A DNA stretch of 64,000 nucleotides, from assembly GCA_037974965.1 (NCBI GenBank), contig JBBPFI010000016.1:763635-827634 (forward strand), given 5' to 3'. This DNA is from Dacryopinax spathularia (lineage: Eukaryota; Basidiomycota; Dacrymycetes; Dacrymycetales; Dacrymycetaceae). Shown here piece after piece: positions 46,034 through 57,210 of the stretch. Each line of letters opens with the position of its first letter. The first letter of the stretch is position 1. Under the pieces are notes generated by a model. It did not search any database. It was not told the origin of the DNA and saw only the letters and a program-made list of their open reading frames with translations. The position numbers and the translations under genes were made by a program.

Positions 46034-47558
46034 CTATTCAAGATCCACGACGGCGAGGTCGCTAGCATCCGCAAGCTCGTCCACGAGAAGCAACTTTGGC
46101 TCCTGTCCAATCCGGGACATATCCAGCTTCCCAGCCTCCTTGCTCCACGCAAACCGCCTCGCCTTCTCCTCATCCAACGTCCCCTCTATCCGTCCGAGCG
46201 CAAACAACCCCAACGTCGGCAAGAACTGCCATCATCATCTCAGCCCCCACCTGCCAACCTCAGGAAGGAGCACAGCGAGCGCACCTTAAACCCATGCCCT
46301 GACCCTCCAGTCGCAAACAACAACCTCGGATGCTCCGGGTGAAAATCAAATATCCAGTCCGAGTCCGGTGTATCAGTATACCAACACATCCTGCTCCACG
46401 CGAACGGTTTGCCCGCCAGCTCGGGATAGACGAGCTTGAGTTGCTGGCGGAGCGCTTTGACCATCGACTTGGCGATCGCTTTGCCGGACGGGCTGCCGCT
46501 GTCGACCGAGGTGCGAGGGGTCGAGATAGGTGGGAGGTTGGGGATGGGAGAGGGCTGAGGGTTGGTGTAGCCTGCGTGGTGGATCGCGAGCTTCATAATG
46601 TTGTCTTTGTTTGGCTACGCCGGCGGATTAGAGAGTATGGGGAGGAGAGGAGTGGAGGGAGGAGGCATACGGGGAACATGTACCAGCCTGAGGCGAAGTC
46701 GAGCACGACGGGGACGTCGCGGTACCGGTCTGCTTCTTCTGGCGTAAGCTGGATGGTGGCTACGCTCTGCCTGCACCTGTCTCAGCAGGAGCGGTCGCGG
46801 AGAAGGCGTGAGGACGTACCCCGTAGCAAGCATCCTCTGCGCGGCCCCATACTCCGGAAACAGCGCCGGCGTCCATGATCCCGTTGCCACCACGACCAGA
46901 TCAGCAGTCCTCACCTCCCCCGACTCGAGCACCACCCCATCCACCTTCCCCCCTTCGTCCTTATGCAGCGTCTTGACTTTAGCGCCATTAACAATCTTCC
47001 CCCCCAGTTCGCGCACTCGCCGGGAGAGAAGAAGGACCGCTTCGCTCGCCGCTGCCCACCCGCCGTCTCGGTTGATGTACGCGTTGGTCGCTTTGATATG
47101 CCCTGTCGGTACGGTGGGTGGGAAGACTTTGGAGAGTGATGCGGAAGAGGGGAGAGGCTCGACGCGGCAGCCGAGGGATTTACAGTTCTCGAATGACGCA
47201 TCTGAGTACGCGCCAGTTGCACTATCGTCGCCTAGGACGACTACGCCGCTCCTATCCTCCCTTTCAGCCCTCGCTCGGAATCAGTAAGTGGGAAAGCCAG
47301 GACGCACTCATGATACGTTCCACCCCATTCCTCCCCCCTCCACACCCCCACCGCCTCCTGTGCCAGCCTCGCATAAAACAAATCCGCATAATCGCTCCTA
47401 ACAATCTTGTTCAAGTCCGTACTAGCCGCATCTTCCGCCAACCCCTCTGGAGCGCGTTCGAGGACTGTGACGGTGTATCGACCTGTGCGGAGGAGGTGGA
47501 AGGCCGTGGAGATGCCGAATGCGCCGGAGCCTATGATCAGGACGGATTTCTTGGACAT
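46034..47558 (-). CDS. FAD-dependent amino-acid/fructosyl-amine oxidase (DAO family)
   Basis: Five exons (47558-47308, 47251-46820, 46776-46671, 46614-46285, 46225-46034) give 436 aa. The N-terminal dinucleotide fold VLIIGSGAFGISTA binds FAD. STDLNKIVRSDYAD, DLVVVATGSWTP and the C-terminal ATGGSGHGFK are shared with fructosyl amino-acid oxidases and sarcosine/pipecolate oxidases. These enzymes oxidise N-substituted amino acids to H2O2, an aldehyde or glucosone, and the free amine, often in peroxisomes. No clear C-terminal PTS1 is seen (the end is VVDLE), so a cytosolic enzyme is possible. It is convergent with CPA2 (169 bp between stops) and divergent from FCF1. The second intron is only 43 bp. 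Confidence 0.85.
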
Positions 47559-47836
47559 CCTTCACACTCTGTTTCCAGTCTACAGGAAGCAAGGAGGGCA
47601 GGAGGAGGGGAGCGCGTGGGGGCGATAGGGATCGTATGTGGGACGGAGCAACATTCCGCAAGTTCCGGTGACTTGGAGAGCGCAGGGTCCTCGCGTTTAA
47701 CCGAGCAGGGGACTGATCCCGAGGGACGGGCGCTTATCCACTTTTTACCGTCGACTCGCGCGACCATCTCAACATCGTCGACCACTTGTATACGTTCGTC
47801 CTCCCGGTCCCCTTAGTTTCTCTCTCTCATATCATC
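47559..47836. promoter_or_regulatory. Shared divergent promoter of the FAD oxidase and FCF1
   Basis: This is 278 bp between two start codons on opposite strands, so both promoters must lie here. A pyrimidine-rich tract precedes the FCF1 start (47800-47836). Confidence 0.5.
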
Positions 47837-48594
47837 ATGGTGAGTGACGAGGGTATTTTGAAAGGGGGATGGATGTGCTAATGTCATGACCAGGGCCGCG
47901 CAAAGAAGACGAGAAAGTTTGCAGAGGTGAAGCGGATCATGCATCCCAAGGATGCCCGACTGTGCGTCCCCGCTCTTCTCACCTCTTAACTCCCTCTCAC
48001 ACCCCTTCCGTCCCACAGAGCCGAAAACAAGCTCAAAGCCAAACAAGCCGAAGCCGCCAAGGCCGAATCAGCCAAACGTCACGTACCGCAACAAGCGTCC
48101 TCCCTCTTCTTCGCGCACAACACTGCCCTCGCCCCTCCGTACAGAGTGCTAATCGACACGAACTTTATCAATTTCAGCCTGCAGAACAAGCTTGAGATCA
48201 TCCAGGGCTTGATGGACTGTTTGTATGCGAAATGTATTCCGTGCGTGACGGATTGCGTGATGGCGGAGCTGGAGAAGCTGGGGCCGAAGTATCGGATCGC
48301 ATTACGGTACGCTCTCATCCGACTCTTCACTCCACTCCTCCTATTCGTTGCTGACTGCCGATGTGTAGAGTGGCCCGAGACCCTCGCTTCGAACGCCTCC
48401 CATGCTCCCACTCGGGGACATACGCAGACGACTGCCTCGTCAAGCGCGTCACAGCGCACAAATGCTACCTCGTCGCGACGTGTGACCGAGAGCTCAGAAA
48501 ACGGATCCGGAAGATCCCAGGCGTGCCGCTGGTGTATATCGTCAAGCGGAAATATGCGGTCGAGAGGCTGCCGGATCAGGGTGCGCCTGTATAG
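47837..48594 (+). CDS. FCF1: rRNA-processing PIN-domain endonuclease FCF1/Utp24
   Basis: Four exons (47837-47839, 47894-47961, 48019-48306, 48369-48594) give 194 aa, the usual length. The first coding exon is just the ATG, followed at once by a GTGAGT donor. The rest starts [14 protein letters not shown]. Utp24 is the small-subunit processome nuclease that cuts pre-rRNA at sites A1 and A2. PIN acidic residues are present: D in [15 protein letters not shown] in [15 protein letters not shown] in TYADDCLV, D in [12 protein letters not shown]. The C-terminal [20 protein letters not shown] is the FCF1 signature. Nucleolar. Confidence 0.95.
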
Positions 48595-49480
48595 GCGGCG
48601 GCTTACTTGGTTGGTTAGGTTGGCGGTTGGAGGAGGCTAGAAAGGGGAGGGGCTGCCAAGCCCGCCTGGCTCGGAGCTGGCTCGGGGAGCGGTGTTTTGT
48701 GGAGGAGTATCATTGTACTATGTACTATCGCAATTTTTCATCGACTACTGCAGTAATGATCTGTTATCTCTCTTCGAAGACCCCAGTTATACCTGGCCTA
48801 CTAATGCTCGTCTGATGCGTGGGTGAGAGTGAGGTGTCATGGCGATAACTCGATGGCCCTGAGCCCTCTGTTGTTTTTCGACCTGACGACGCCCGCTCGC
48901 TCAGTCAATGCGCAGCCCCGTAGTCCACCCCGATTTGGGCGGGCCAGGCCATGGAAGCAAGTTTTGCACTCTGTGAGGGCCCTATGCGGTGTGTGACGTG
49001 CGTCAATGGGGTCCCTCACTATTTGAGGCTGATGGCGGTGTTGTGCCCGGTGGGTGTGTGGCCGCGACGCCGATGGGCCAATGTGAATACGAGCACAGCG
49101 AGGTGAACGGACAAAACAGCTAGAACCATCACCGGCCATCTGGTTTATCCTCGACAACGACCATCAACGCTTCCTCACCGGCCATCCTCATCTCTTCATC
49201 CCGTTAGACTCTCATTGGACTGAGGGTGTATACTCGAGAGGGCAGCGTGCAACCGTCCTCATTCCTCTCGCGTTCGGTTTCGGCATCTTCTCGATCGACC
49301 CACCACTCTGGCTGTTGACCAGCTGTCCCTCTTTCACCGCCCTCTTTCCTCGCCCCAACCCCAAAGGCCACGCGCACCAACGTCCTTCGCTAACATCATT
49401 CTACCGCACCTTCATCCCCTAATTCATCCTCTTCACGTACCGCTCGCTCGACTCACGCAAGATTACCGACGACGACCACC
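48595..49480. other. Intergenic region
   Basis: This is 886 bp upstream of the channel gene. The final 300 bp are pyrimidine-rich and read like a long 5' leader. No gene is seen. Confidence 0.5.
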
Positions 49481-52400
49481 ATGTCCTCAAGCAACAGTCA
49501 ACCTGATGCGGGTCAGATAGCGTCGGATTTTATCCAGGCTTATAATGCCAAGCTGAGCGCGGTTGCGCCTACTGCCGTGGGGTCGCAGATCCTGTTGATG
49601 TCCGTTATCTCGGTGCGCACGTCCTTTCTCGTTGTAGGATGCAGGTTGCTGATGGAAGAGGATAGGTCGTGACGGTCCTTGCGTTCAATGTCCTCCGACC
49701 GCAGAACAAGCTTATCTACGAGCCGAAGAGCAAGTACTTTGAGGGCGACAAGCGGCCGCCGAAGGTGCGCCTCTACTCCACTCGATGCTAAACGCAGCCA
49801 GCTAACCTCTAAGTGCAGGTCTCCAACGGCTTCTTCGACTGGGTCCGACCGCTCTTAACCACCAAGGAAGACCAACTAATGCACCTCGTCGGCCTGGACG
49901 CCGTCGCCTACCTCCGTTTCCTCCGCATGCTCCGCTGGATATTCATCGTCGTCGCCCTCCTCGTCTGTGCCGTGCTCATACCGGTCAATGTCGTGTATAC
50001 GACGAACCATACCAGCAACTATAATAAGCTGTCCATGCTCACTATTGGCAGCGTGAGCGGGAACATACTCTATGTCCACGTGGGGATGACATACTTGATC
50101 AGTGCGTGCGCTCTCTGCCCTCTATTCAGGATGATCTTGACCCCCCCTTCACCCAGCCTTCATAATCCTCGGCTTTGTGTACGTCAACTGGCGCAGGATG
50201 GTCGAGCTCCGCGCCCAGTTCTTCCGTTCGCCAGAATACGTCAACTCGTTCTACTCACGCACCCTCATGATCCGGCACGTCCCGCCCAAATTCCAGTCCG
50301 ACCGAGGAATTCAAGCCATCTTCCAGTCACTCCAAGCGCCCTACCCGACCACAGACGTGCATATTGGGCGGCATGTCGGGAACTTGCCGGAGCTGGTCGA
50401 GTATCATAATGAGACGGTGCAGGAGCTGGAGCATGTGTTGGTGAGGTACTTGAAGGGCGGGAAGGTGGGGAAGAAGAGGCCGACGATCAGGATTGGGGCT
50501 AAGATGGGGTGTGGTGGGGAGACGGTCGATGCGATTGACTACTATACGTGTGTCCCCTCGTCCTTCTCTGAGTTGGGTTGAGGTCTGATTATATGCGTCG
50601 CAGCGAGAAGATCAAGAAGCTCGAAGCGGCAATCGAGGACCAACGGTCTAAGATCGACCTGCGCAAAGCCGAAGACTACGGGTTCGCATCCATGGCCTCT
50701 GTCGCCTACGCACACGTCATCGCCCGGATGACATACAACAAACGCCCCCAAGGAACAAAGATAACCATGGCTCCCAATCCGAAGGACATCATCTGGAAGA
50801 ACCTCACTCTCCCGCGCGGCACCCGCGCCCGCCTGCGAGTTTGGGGGTTCCTCATCCTCACCATCGTCTGTTTCTTCAATACCATACCGCTTTTGGTCAT
50901 CTCCGCTCTGGCGAACTTGGCCGCGCTCACTAACCTCCCCGGCCTGGAGTTCCTGGATAAATGGCAGCAGACGAGCAACTTTACGTTCTCCATCGTGTCC
51001 GGTGTGTTGCCACCCGCGATCTCAGGCCTGTTCGGCTACCTGCTGCCAATTATCATGCGTCGTTTGGCAAAGTACTCTGGCACGGTACGTCTCGTCTGCT
51101 CTTGTCCCGAATCATGAGCGCTCATGAGTTTATCTTTGTCGTAGATCACTCGCTCGATTACGGACACCCAGGTGCTCGCGCGGTACTACGCGTTCATGGT
51201 CATTTCCCAGTTCTTGATCTTCAGTTTGATCGGCGTGGCTTTCGGTAAGACACTCCTTTATGTTTGCTCAAAAACCTCAACTAAGTTCTCCTGCAGATGC
51301 AATCAGTAAGATTGCCAATGATGTGAACCAGCATCTGAGTGCCGCGGCCGTGTTGAACGACCTGTCGAGCAGTACGTTATTCTTGTTCAGTAAACGTGTA
51401 CATGGTGTTTACTTCTGTTTGTAGCCCTTCCCGGCGAGATCCAAAGCACATATGTCTCCCAGTCCAACTACTGGTTGACTTGGTATCCGTACGTATTGTC
51501 TTGGCATTCGCGGTGAGAATGATGCCTGACGGGATGGCAGGCTTCGTGGCTTCTTGGTCTTCTTCGACCTTGCCCAGTTGATCAACCTGATCTACATCTC
51601 GATCCGGAAGAAGTGCGTCGGTTTCGGGTTATTGACTGCGCATATACTGACATATCTTGCAGCCTGTTCGGACGCACGCCTCGCGAGGTCCGTGACTGGA
51701 CTAAGCCGCCTACTTTCGAATACGCGATCTACTAGTACGTCTTTCTCACTGTTGCCGTGAACGATACTGACTGGTATGGATAGCTCGAACTTGCTGTTCT
51801 CAGCGACAGTCGCCCTGCTGTACGCCCCACTCGCGCCTCTGGTAGCCGTAGAGGCCGCAGTCGTCTTCTGGATCAGCTCGTTCATCTACAAATACCAGAT
51901 GATGTTCGTATTCACCACCAAGGTCGAGAGCGGAGGGGTACGTGGGATCATGTTGAATAAAGTTTTGGGTGCTGACATCAGGCGTAGCGCATGTGGAACG
52001 TCGTCATCAACCGTCTTCTCGTTGCGACCGTCTTCATGCATCTTCTTATGGCGCTGAGTGAGTCCCACATGATCGTCACTTAAGAGCTCTACTAAAGATT
52101 TGCAGCGGTATGGCTTGGTGCTGGTCGCTTGGCTGCCATTTCCCTCGCACCACCTATCGTCATTGTCCTCGCGTTCAAGTTCTACACCTTCCGCGTCTTC
52201 AACAGCCGGTTCATGTTCCATACTCCAGATGCGACCGAGCTGGCAACCAACAAGATCCACTCGCAGCAGCAAGACATCAAAAAGGCGCGCTTGGAGAAGC
52301 GGTTCGGTCATCCCGCGCTGCATGCCGAGCTGTACACGCCGATGGTGCATGCGAACATGGCCAAGTTGCTGCCGGAGGTCTATCACGGCCGCTTCACCTA

Positions 52401-53463
52401 CGGCACGACCAAGGTGGCAGAGTACGGCAATCAGCAGCTTGAAGCTCAAGTCGCGGGCGGCATCACGATCGCATCCGTTCAGCAGTCCGACCTGGAATAC
52501 GATCCTCAGCTGTATCAACGCGATCGTGGGGAGGATGATTGGGATGCGCGATCATTTGCGTCGACTACCGTCTTTGGCTCACCGCAAGAATCAAAGGGGA
52601 CGTTCGTTCCTCTTGTCAACGGTCATCATGGTCCGGAGAAGCCGAAAATCTCAGGCTACGAATCGTATATGCAGTATGGACCGGGACATCAACCGGGGGC
52701 CTCGACGACATCGCTCGCCTCTTCGCAGGACGAAATCGAAATGAACCGTCTGGAGTTCAACACGGACGACAACCGACCGCTGTTGCAGCGTCAAATATCA
52801 GGGGACACCTTGATTACTCGGCCGCGGAGTCCTATGACTTATCCACCAATGCATCCTTCCCCGCTTGCGGGTCCACAGGGCAACGTCCCTCCACCAGGCA
52901 TGGCGCGTTCTCGTACACCCACAACCGATGCACTCCTTCCTCGTGCACGTACGCCGACGGCTGATAGTCTGACGTATGCGGCCAGACCAGTTGCTCCCTT
53001 ACGCCAAGCCACGGCGGAGTGGGCGGGACCTGCTATGAATACCCGTCCCGGTACTCCTTCGCGGCAGACAACTGCTGAGTGGGCGAACGCCCGTCCGGCT
53101 ACCCCTTCACGGCAAACGACTGGTGATTGGGCTGATGCATCGCCCGTTGGTCGGCCCGCACCCCCTTCGAGGCAGGCCACGGCGAATTGGGACGGCGTTG
53201 GGAATATTCCCACGGTTCGACCGACCCCGCCTCCCCGACAACCGACAGCCAACTGGACCCCACCGGAAGCTAGAGCGCGGGGACCCAGCCCACCTTTCCG
53301 CCAGCAGACTGCGAACTGGGAGTCTCCAGTCCCTGTCACACAGCGACCAGGGCCGCCTCCTAGACAAGCCTCCGCTGGCCCTGGGGCCGAGGGCGTGAAT
53401 ATGGCTGGTCGTGGAGCATTCAGTGGGAATATGCCACGCTTTGGGCAGGATCCATCGCGGTGA
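49481..53463 (+). CDS. CSC1/OSCA/TMEM63-like calcium-permeable channel (DUF221)
   Basis: Thirteen exons (49481-49612, 49666-49764, 49819-50101, 50157-50547, 50604-51084, 51145-51244, 51297-51371, 51425-51488, 51541-51612, 51663-51734, 51784-51937, 51988-52057, 52106-53463) give 1,116 aa. Order: an N-terminal TM block (SQILLMSVISVVTVLAFNVL; LRMLRWIFIVVALLVCAVLI), a cytosolic domain starting SRTLMIRHVPPKFQS, then the large 7-TM channel domain from IWKNLTLPRGTRARLRVWGF through ISQFLIFSLIGVAF to the last TM near 52200. Family members are osmo- or mechanosensitive cation channels in plasma or internal membranes. The C-terminal 370 residues are a cytosolic, disordered Pro/Arg/Thr-rich tail with repeated PSRQTTAEWA-type units (52980-53390), absent from yeast Csc1. 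Confidence 0.92.
52978..53390 (+). repeat. Coding tandem repeat in the channel tail (P-x-RQ-x-TA-x-W units)
   Basis: About eight units of 16-22 codons share a core such as PLRQATAEWA, PSRQTTAEWA, PSRQTTGDWA, PSRQATANWD, PPRQPTANWT, PFRQQTANWE. The DNA copies are diverged, so selection on the peptide is more likely than recent expansion. Confidence 0.85.
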
Positions 53464-53672
53464 TAAGTTAGTTGTTGTGGGTACGTAGACTCGCTCAGAC
53501 GTTTTCTTGTGTTATCTGGACTTCATATATGATTGCTGCTTCTGCAGTGCATGTAACGTAAAAGCATTGTACACCTCGCAATCAACCGTCATTCTTTCTA
53601 TTGAGGGATCCATTGTCATTCGAACGAACCACCACCTTGTGGTCGCCTTATTGGAGTCCAGCGCATGCTTTG

Positions 53673-55103
53673 CTACGACGTTGTCAGGCCTAGGCTACGA
53701 TTGATCTGATAGCTGGCCTCAGCGAGCTGATCCCAATGGCTATCATGCTCCGCCTGTGCCGCGATATCGCGCTCGACATCGGCCAGATGGCCCACCGGTT
53801 GATAGGCGCACACGTCTTCAGGCGCTTTGGGAGGAACATAGTCGGCCGCTTCTTCGTACAATGTCGACTCGTTCGGCTGCGGTTCTGCAACGCTTGAGTC
53901 CAGTACTGCTCGACGATCAGAAGTTGTCCACGCTCCTCATCGACTGTTCTCACATGGCATATATGCGTCGTACCATCCTTCGAATGGCACTACAGACGAA
54001 AGCGGTCCATCGACTGCCTGAACTTGGGAGGTATGGTCAAGCGGACCGATCGACGTGAGCGGAGATGCGAAGAAATCTGCCTCAGGCAGGGCGCCGAGAT
54101 CCGTAAGAGGGACATTGTAAGAACTCCAGTCTTCCGTACGTTGATCATATTGTTCATCTCTCCACAAGGTGTCGGAAGGGGGTCCGTCAAGTGAAACACG
54201 ATCGTTCGACAACGCGCTATCCAACTTCATCCACGAAGCTGTTTCGACGTCACGAGGGGCAGTCTCCAGCAACATCGAGCGATCAGACACAGACTCAGAT
54301 CCACGCATATCAGCGGGCTCGAGAAGATAGAGAGGCTCCAGAAGAGTATGCGGAGTATCGTCCGCCTGAGAAATAGACACAGAACTGTTCGCCGGACTGT
54401 AGCATAGTGAAGGCATATACGCTTCCAGGCTAGTCTCGTGCATCGAAAGAGGTAGGAAGCGCGTCTCATATGCTTGGGCGAGGAGTATATCAGGACTCTG
54501 CTCGTAGAGCATAGCTTCGTAAGATGATGGGGTTGTCGCGATAGAACGAGGTACAAAGAAGCGATCCTCGGCAACGTTTTGCTTTGCTTGCAAGATGGAC
54601 GAGGGGACGGGCTCTTCGGCTCTTCTGACATCGACTGGCGGCGATACGGGCTGGTACTCAGCAGAGAGATTCGTCATGCGATGTAGGAGATGAAGAGGAG
54701 ACGTAGGACGGGTAGTGTCGGACAGTCCAGCGTGCGTAGGATGCTTGACACGGGACTGGCGTTGGTTCTGCTCCTGCAGAACTTGCGATACGCTGTCCTT
54801 AGACGCCCGCTGCGTCGCTACTTCCACTCGAGAGGCTTGTTTCTCCTTGCGCCTAAAGAAACTCGTCACGTTCGCGAAGCCGCTCAGACCGTGACTAGTC
54901 GCCCAAGCCTTCCTCCACTCGATGTCCGGCATGCAGTGGTCTCGTTCCCATACCTCTCGTAGCTCGTTCAGATCTTCCTTGGACAGCTTGCTGCCCTTTC
55001 CGCGATCCTCGGCAGTGGTCACAGTTGGGACCGTTTCCCACGTCGAAGGAGACATAACGAGACCAACCGAGTTCCCTTGTAACTCGTACTGAGCTTCAAG
55101 CAT
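53673..55103 (-). CDS. Homeodomain-like protein, atypical
   Basis: Two exons (55103-53954, 53905-53673), with a 48 bp intron, give 460 aa. Residues about 40-95 look like a divergent homeodomain: LNELREVWERDHCMPDIEWR, KAWATSHGLSGFANV, then SFFRRKEKQASR in recognition-helix position. The invariant WF-N of homeodomains is FF-R here. The rest is Ser/Pro/Asp-rich and acidic, with repeated aromatic/Leu patches that could be activation segments, and no further domain. The second exon (DYVPPKAPEDVCAYQPVGH) reads like a real conserved end. It is convergent with the channel gene. A transcriptional role is inferred only from the helix-turn-helix-like stretch. A mating-type HD protein is one possibility, but no partner gene is adjacent. 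Confidence 0.6.
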
Positions 55104-55525
55104 CTCAGAGTCGACTGTTCAGAACGGTGGACGCGTCTTCCCAGCACATTCCAGTTGTCGAAGCGCATATACGCGCCTCGGCTGCACGTGACTCCAGGGC
55201 GGTGGGCGATGGTGCAGGTTCATCAATACGTATCCTGACCGGCACATATAGTATGCGGACTCGCATGAATAGCACGATGCATGAGTAAGGTTACAGGGAG
55301 CCGTGTTATAAATCACCACTCCTCTGTTATTACATGATTTGAGTCCTTCCTACAGCCAAGAGTCACTCTCAACCAGTAGTAGATGCAACACTCTGAGATG
55401 AGGTGCACACTTTGCAACAGGCTTGGTCCACTATATGAGTGGTGTTGATTAGGGATGAATACAGTCCTGAACCAAACTATAAGAGCCACTAGTTCTCTCA
55501 AGACTTGACTAGGATCTGGACTGCT
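55104..55525. other. Upstream region of the homeodomain-like gene
   Basis: It has no gene and separates the last host gene from the repeat-rich right end. The sequence becomes AT-richer toward 55500. Confidence 0.5.
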
Positions 55526-55617
55526 GTGAAGGCACACCACAATAAATAAGGATACCGCAGACCAACCAAAAGAAGATGTAGCATATAAAGAGGGTTACAG
55601 GGGGGTTATTAGGCATT
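55526..55617. repeat. Diverged fragment related to the gypsy LTR
   Basis: It begins TGTGAAGGCACACCACAATA, matching the intact LTR's TGTGAGGGCACACCACAATA. After small changes it still tracks the LTR to the GAGGGT..AGAGG region. It is an old or related solo-LTR piece about 0.9 kb left of the intact element. Confidence 0.65.
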
Positions 55618-55631
55618 TCTACCTGTAACAG

Positions 55632-56290
55632 CCGCACCAGGGATCCTATAAGGGTCTATGGGTCAGTATGGATAGGGGTTGAGGGTAGGGTACACTGAAA
55701 ATGCGGCCCCAAACACCCCTATCTCCCTATCCCTAACACCCATCACCTTGTCACAGGCAAGCCTGTGATGGGTTTCTACCTCTTTTAACCCATCACAAGC
55801 TCACGCACAGCAAGGTGATGGGTTTTTGAGCGTTTTTCCATCAACTTATTGTGCGCAAGCTCGTGATGGGTTAAAAGGGTAAAACCCATCACCTCGTCCT
55901 GCGCAAGCTCCTGAAGGGGCAGTACTAACCAAAAAAGTAGCCCAACCCATCCTACAGGGGTCTATGGGTGAGTACGGATAGGGGTTGAGGGTAGGGTACG
56001 CTGAAAATGCGGCCCGAAACCTCCCTATCTCCCTATCTGTAACACCCATCACCTCCCCGCAGGCAAGCTCGTGATGGGTTGGCACACATTTGAACCCATC
56101 ACGAGCTCGCGCGCGACGAGGTGATGGAAAAACGCTTACGAACCCATCACCTCCTCGCGCACGAGCTCGTGATGGGTTCAAATGCGTGCCAAGCCATCAC
56201 GAGCTTGCGCGCGAGCTCGTGAAGGGGCTGTGCTAAGCGAAAAAGCGGCCCAACCCATCACGAGCTCGCCTAACCACCGCACCAGGGACC
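55632..56290. repeat. Palindromic hairpin array with a 306 bp higher-order duplication
   Basis: From 55738 to 56272 there are about eight units of the form CCCATCAC-(about 20-24 nt, often with GAGCTCGCGCGC)-GTGATGGG, each able to fold back. A roughly 90 bp flank (GGTCTATGGGT.AGTA.GGATA ...) occurs at 55652 and again at 55958, about 306 bp apart. The phrase CCGCACCAGGGA occurs near both edges (55632, 56276). It is non-coding, with stops in all frames. Confidence 0.8.
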
Positions 56291-56477
56291 AATGGGCATT
56301 AGTCCCTGATTGCCTCCGTTTGCACCGTCCTCTGCCAATTCCCCTGCTACCGGAAAAGGAAAAGGAGCAAAGGAAAGCTCACAGTCTTGACTACCTTTCC
56401 TATTAGGCCGCAGCAACAATCATTAATTCCATTGTTGAGAATGGAACGATGCGCGTCGACAGGTCGGACAGGCACGG

Positions 56478-56481
56478 CCGC
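56478..56481. other. Target-site duplication CCGC (left copy)
   Basis: CCGC precedes the left LTR and is repeated at 63714-63717 after the right LTR. A 4 bp duplication is usual for Ty3/gypsy integrases. Confidence 0.7.
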
Positions 56482-57196
56482 TGTGAGGGCACACCACAAT
56501 AACAAGGCTACTGCGGGTGAACAGATAGACGGGGTAGCGTCCAGAGAGGGTAAGAGGGGTCGCTTAGGGATGACAGAGAGTGTATTGGATCGAGTGCCTA
56601 GGTAGTTACAATGGTGGAATTTCCCCAGAGACCGGATCTAAGGGGATAGAGGCCCTAAAGGCTCTATATTTATACCCGGGAGCCCTAAAGGCTATCCCTT
56701 GCTACGGGAGGTTCTGGAAGACCTCAGAAAGCGTCAGAACGCGTCAGAATGTGTCAGAAGACGTCAGAATGACTAGGGACTGAGTAAGGGATGAGTATAG
56801 CACAGCAGTACAGTCATAGCGTGTCAGGATGACTCCATGGCAGTGCATGGCAGTGCGTGGTGTCATGGCAGTGCATACTCAAACCTGTGCGTATGCCCGG
56901 GCCCATGGCTGTGGGTCCTGTAGCTGGTCCCTGGGCGCTTAGAATCGATAGGAATCCGTTGGAAGATGGTGGGGTTAAGGTGGCAACCGCCGACGGCGGC
57001 AACAATGGCACGAGCGGCACGTCCCTGGCTGGTGGCACATCTGGCCATTGACTAGGCTTCTGGGCGGCACCGGCATTAGTCCTATCGCCGGTGATCGGTG
57101 GAGATAGGCGATAGAAGCTCTTGCTGGGTGGCCATGGGCATGCAGTCGTGATCGGGAGTCCAGGCTTTAGGGTCGAAAAAGGTACGTCCCCTGACA
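56482..57196 (-). repeat. 3' LTR of the chromovirus
   Basis: It is 715 bp. On the minus strand it starts TGTCAGGGGACG and ends GTGCCCTCACA (TG...CA). It carries a 10 bp tandem repeat of TTCTGACGYN type at 56721-56770 and a TATA box at 56667-56674, identical to the 5' copy. Confidence 0.95.
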
Positions 57197-57210
57197 TCAC
57201 CCCCCTCCTT
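57197..57210 (-). other. Polypurine tract
   Basis: The minus strand reads AAGGAGGGGGGTGA immediately before the 3' LTR, the expected place and composition for plus-strand DNA priming. Confidence 0.85.

Noticed and set aside
55738-56272. CRISPR-like array
   Set aside because: The repeats are palindromic and irregularly spaced in a eukaryotic genome, without unique spacers or cas genes.
56814-57200. Open frames of 67 and 127 codons repeated in both LTRs
   Set aside because: They are duplicated only because the LTRs are identical. They have no domain and cross the promoter region.
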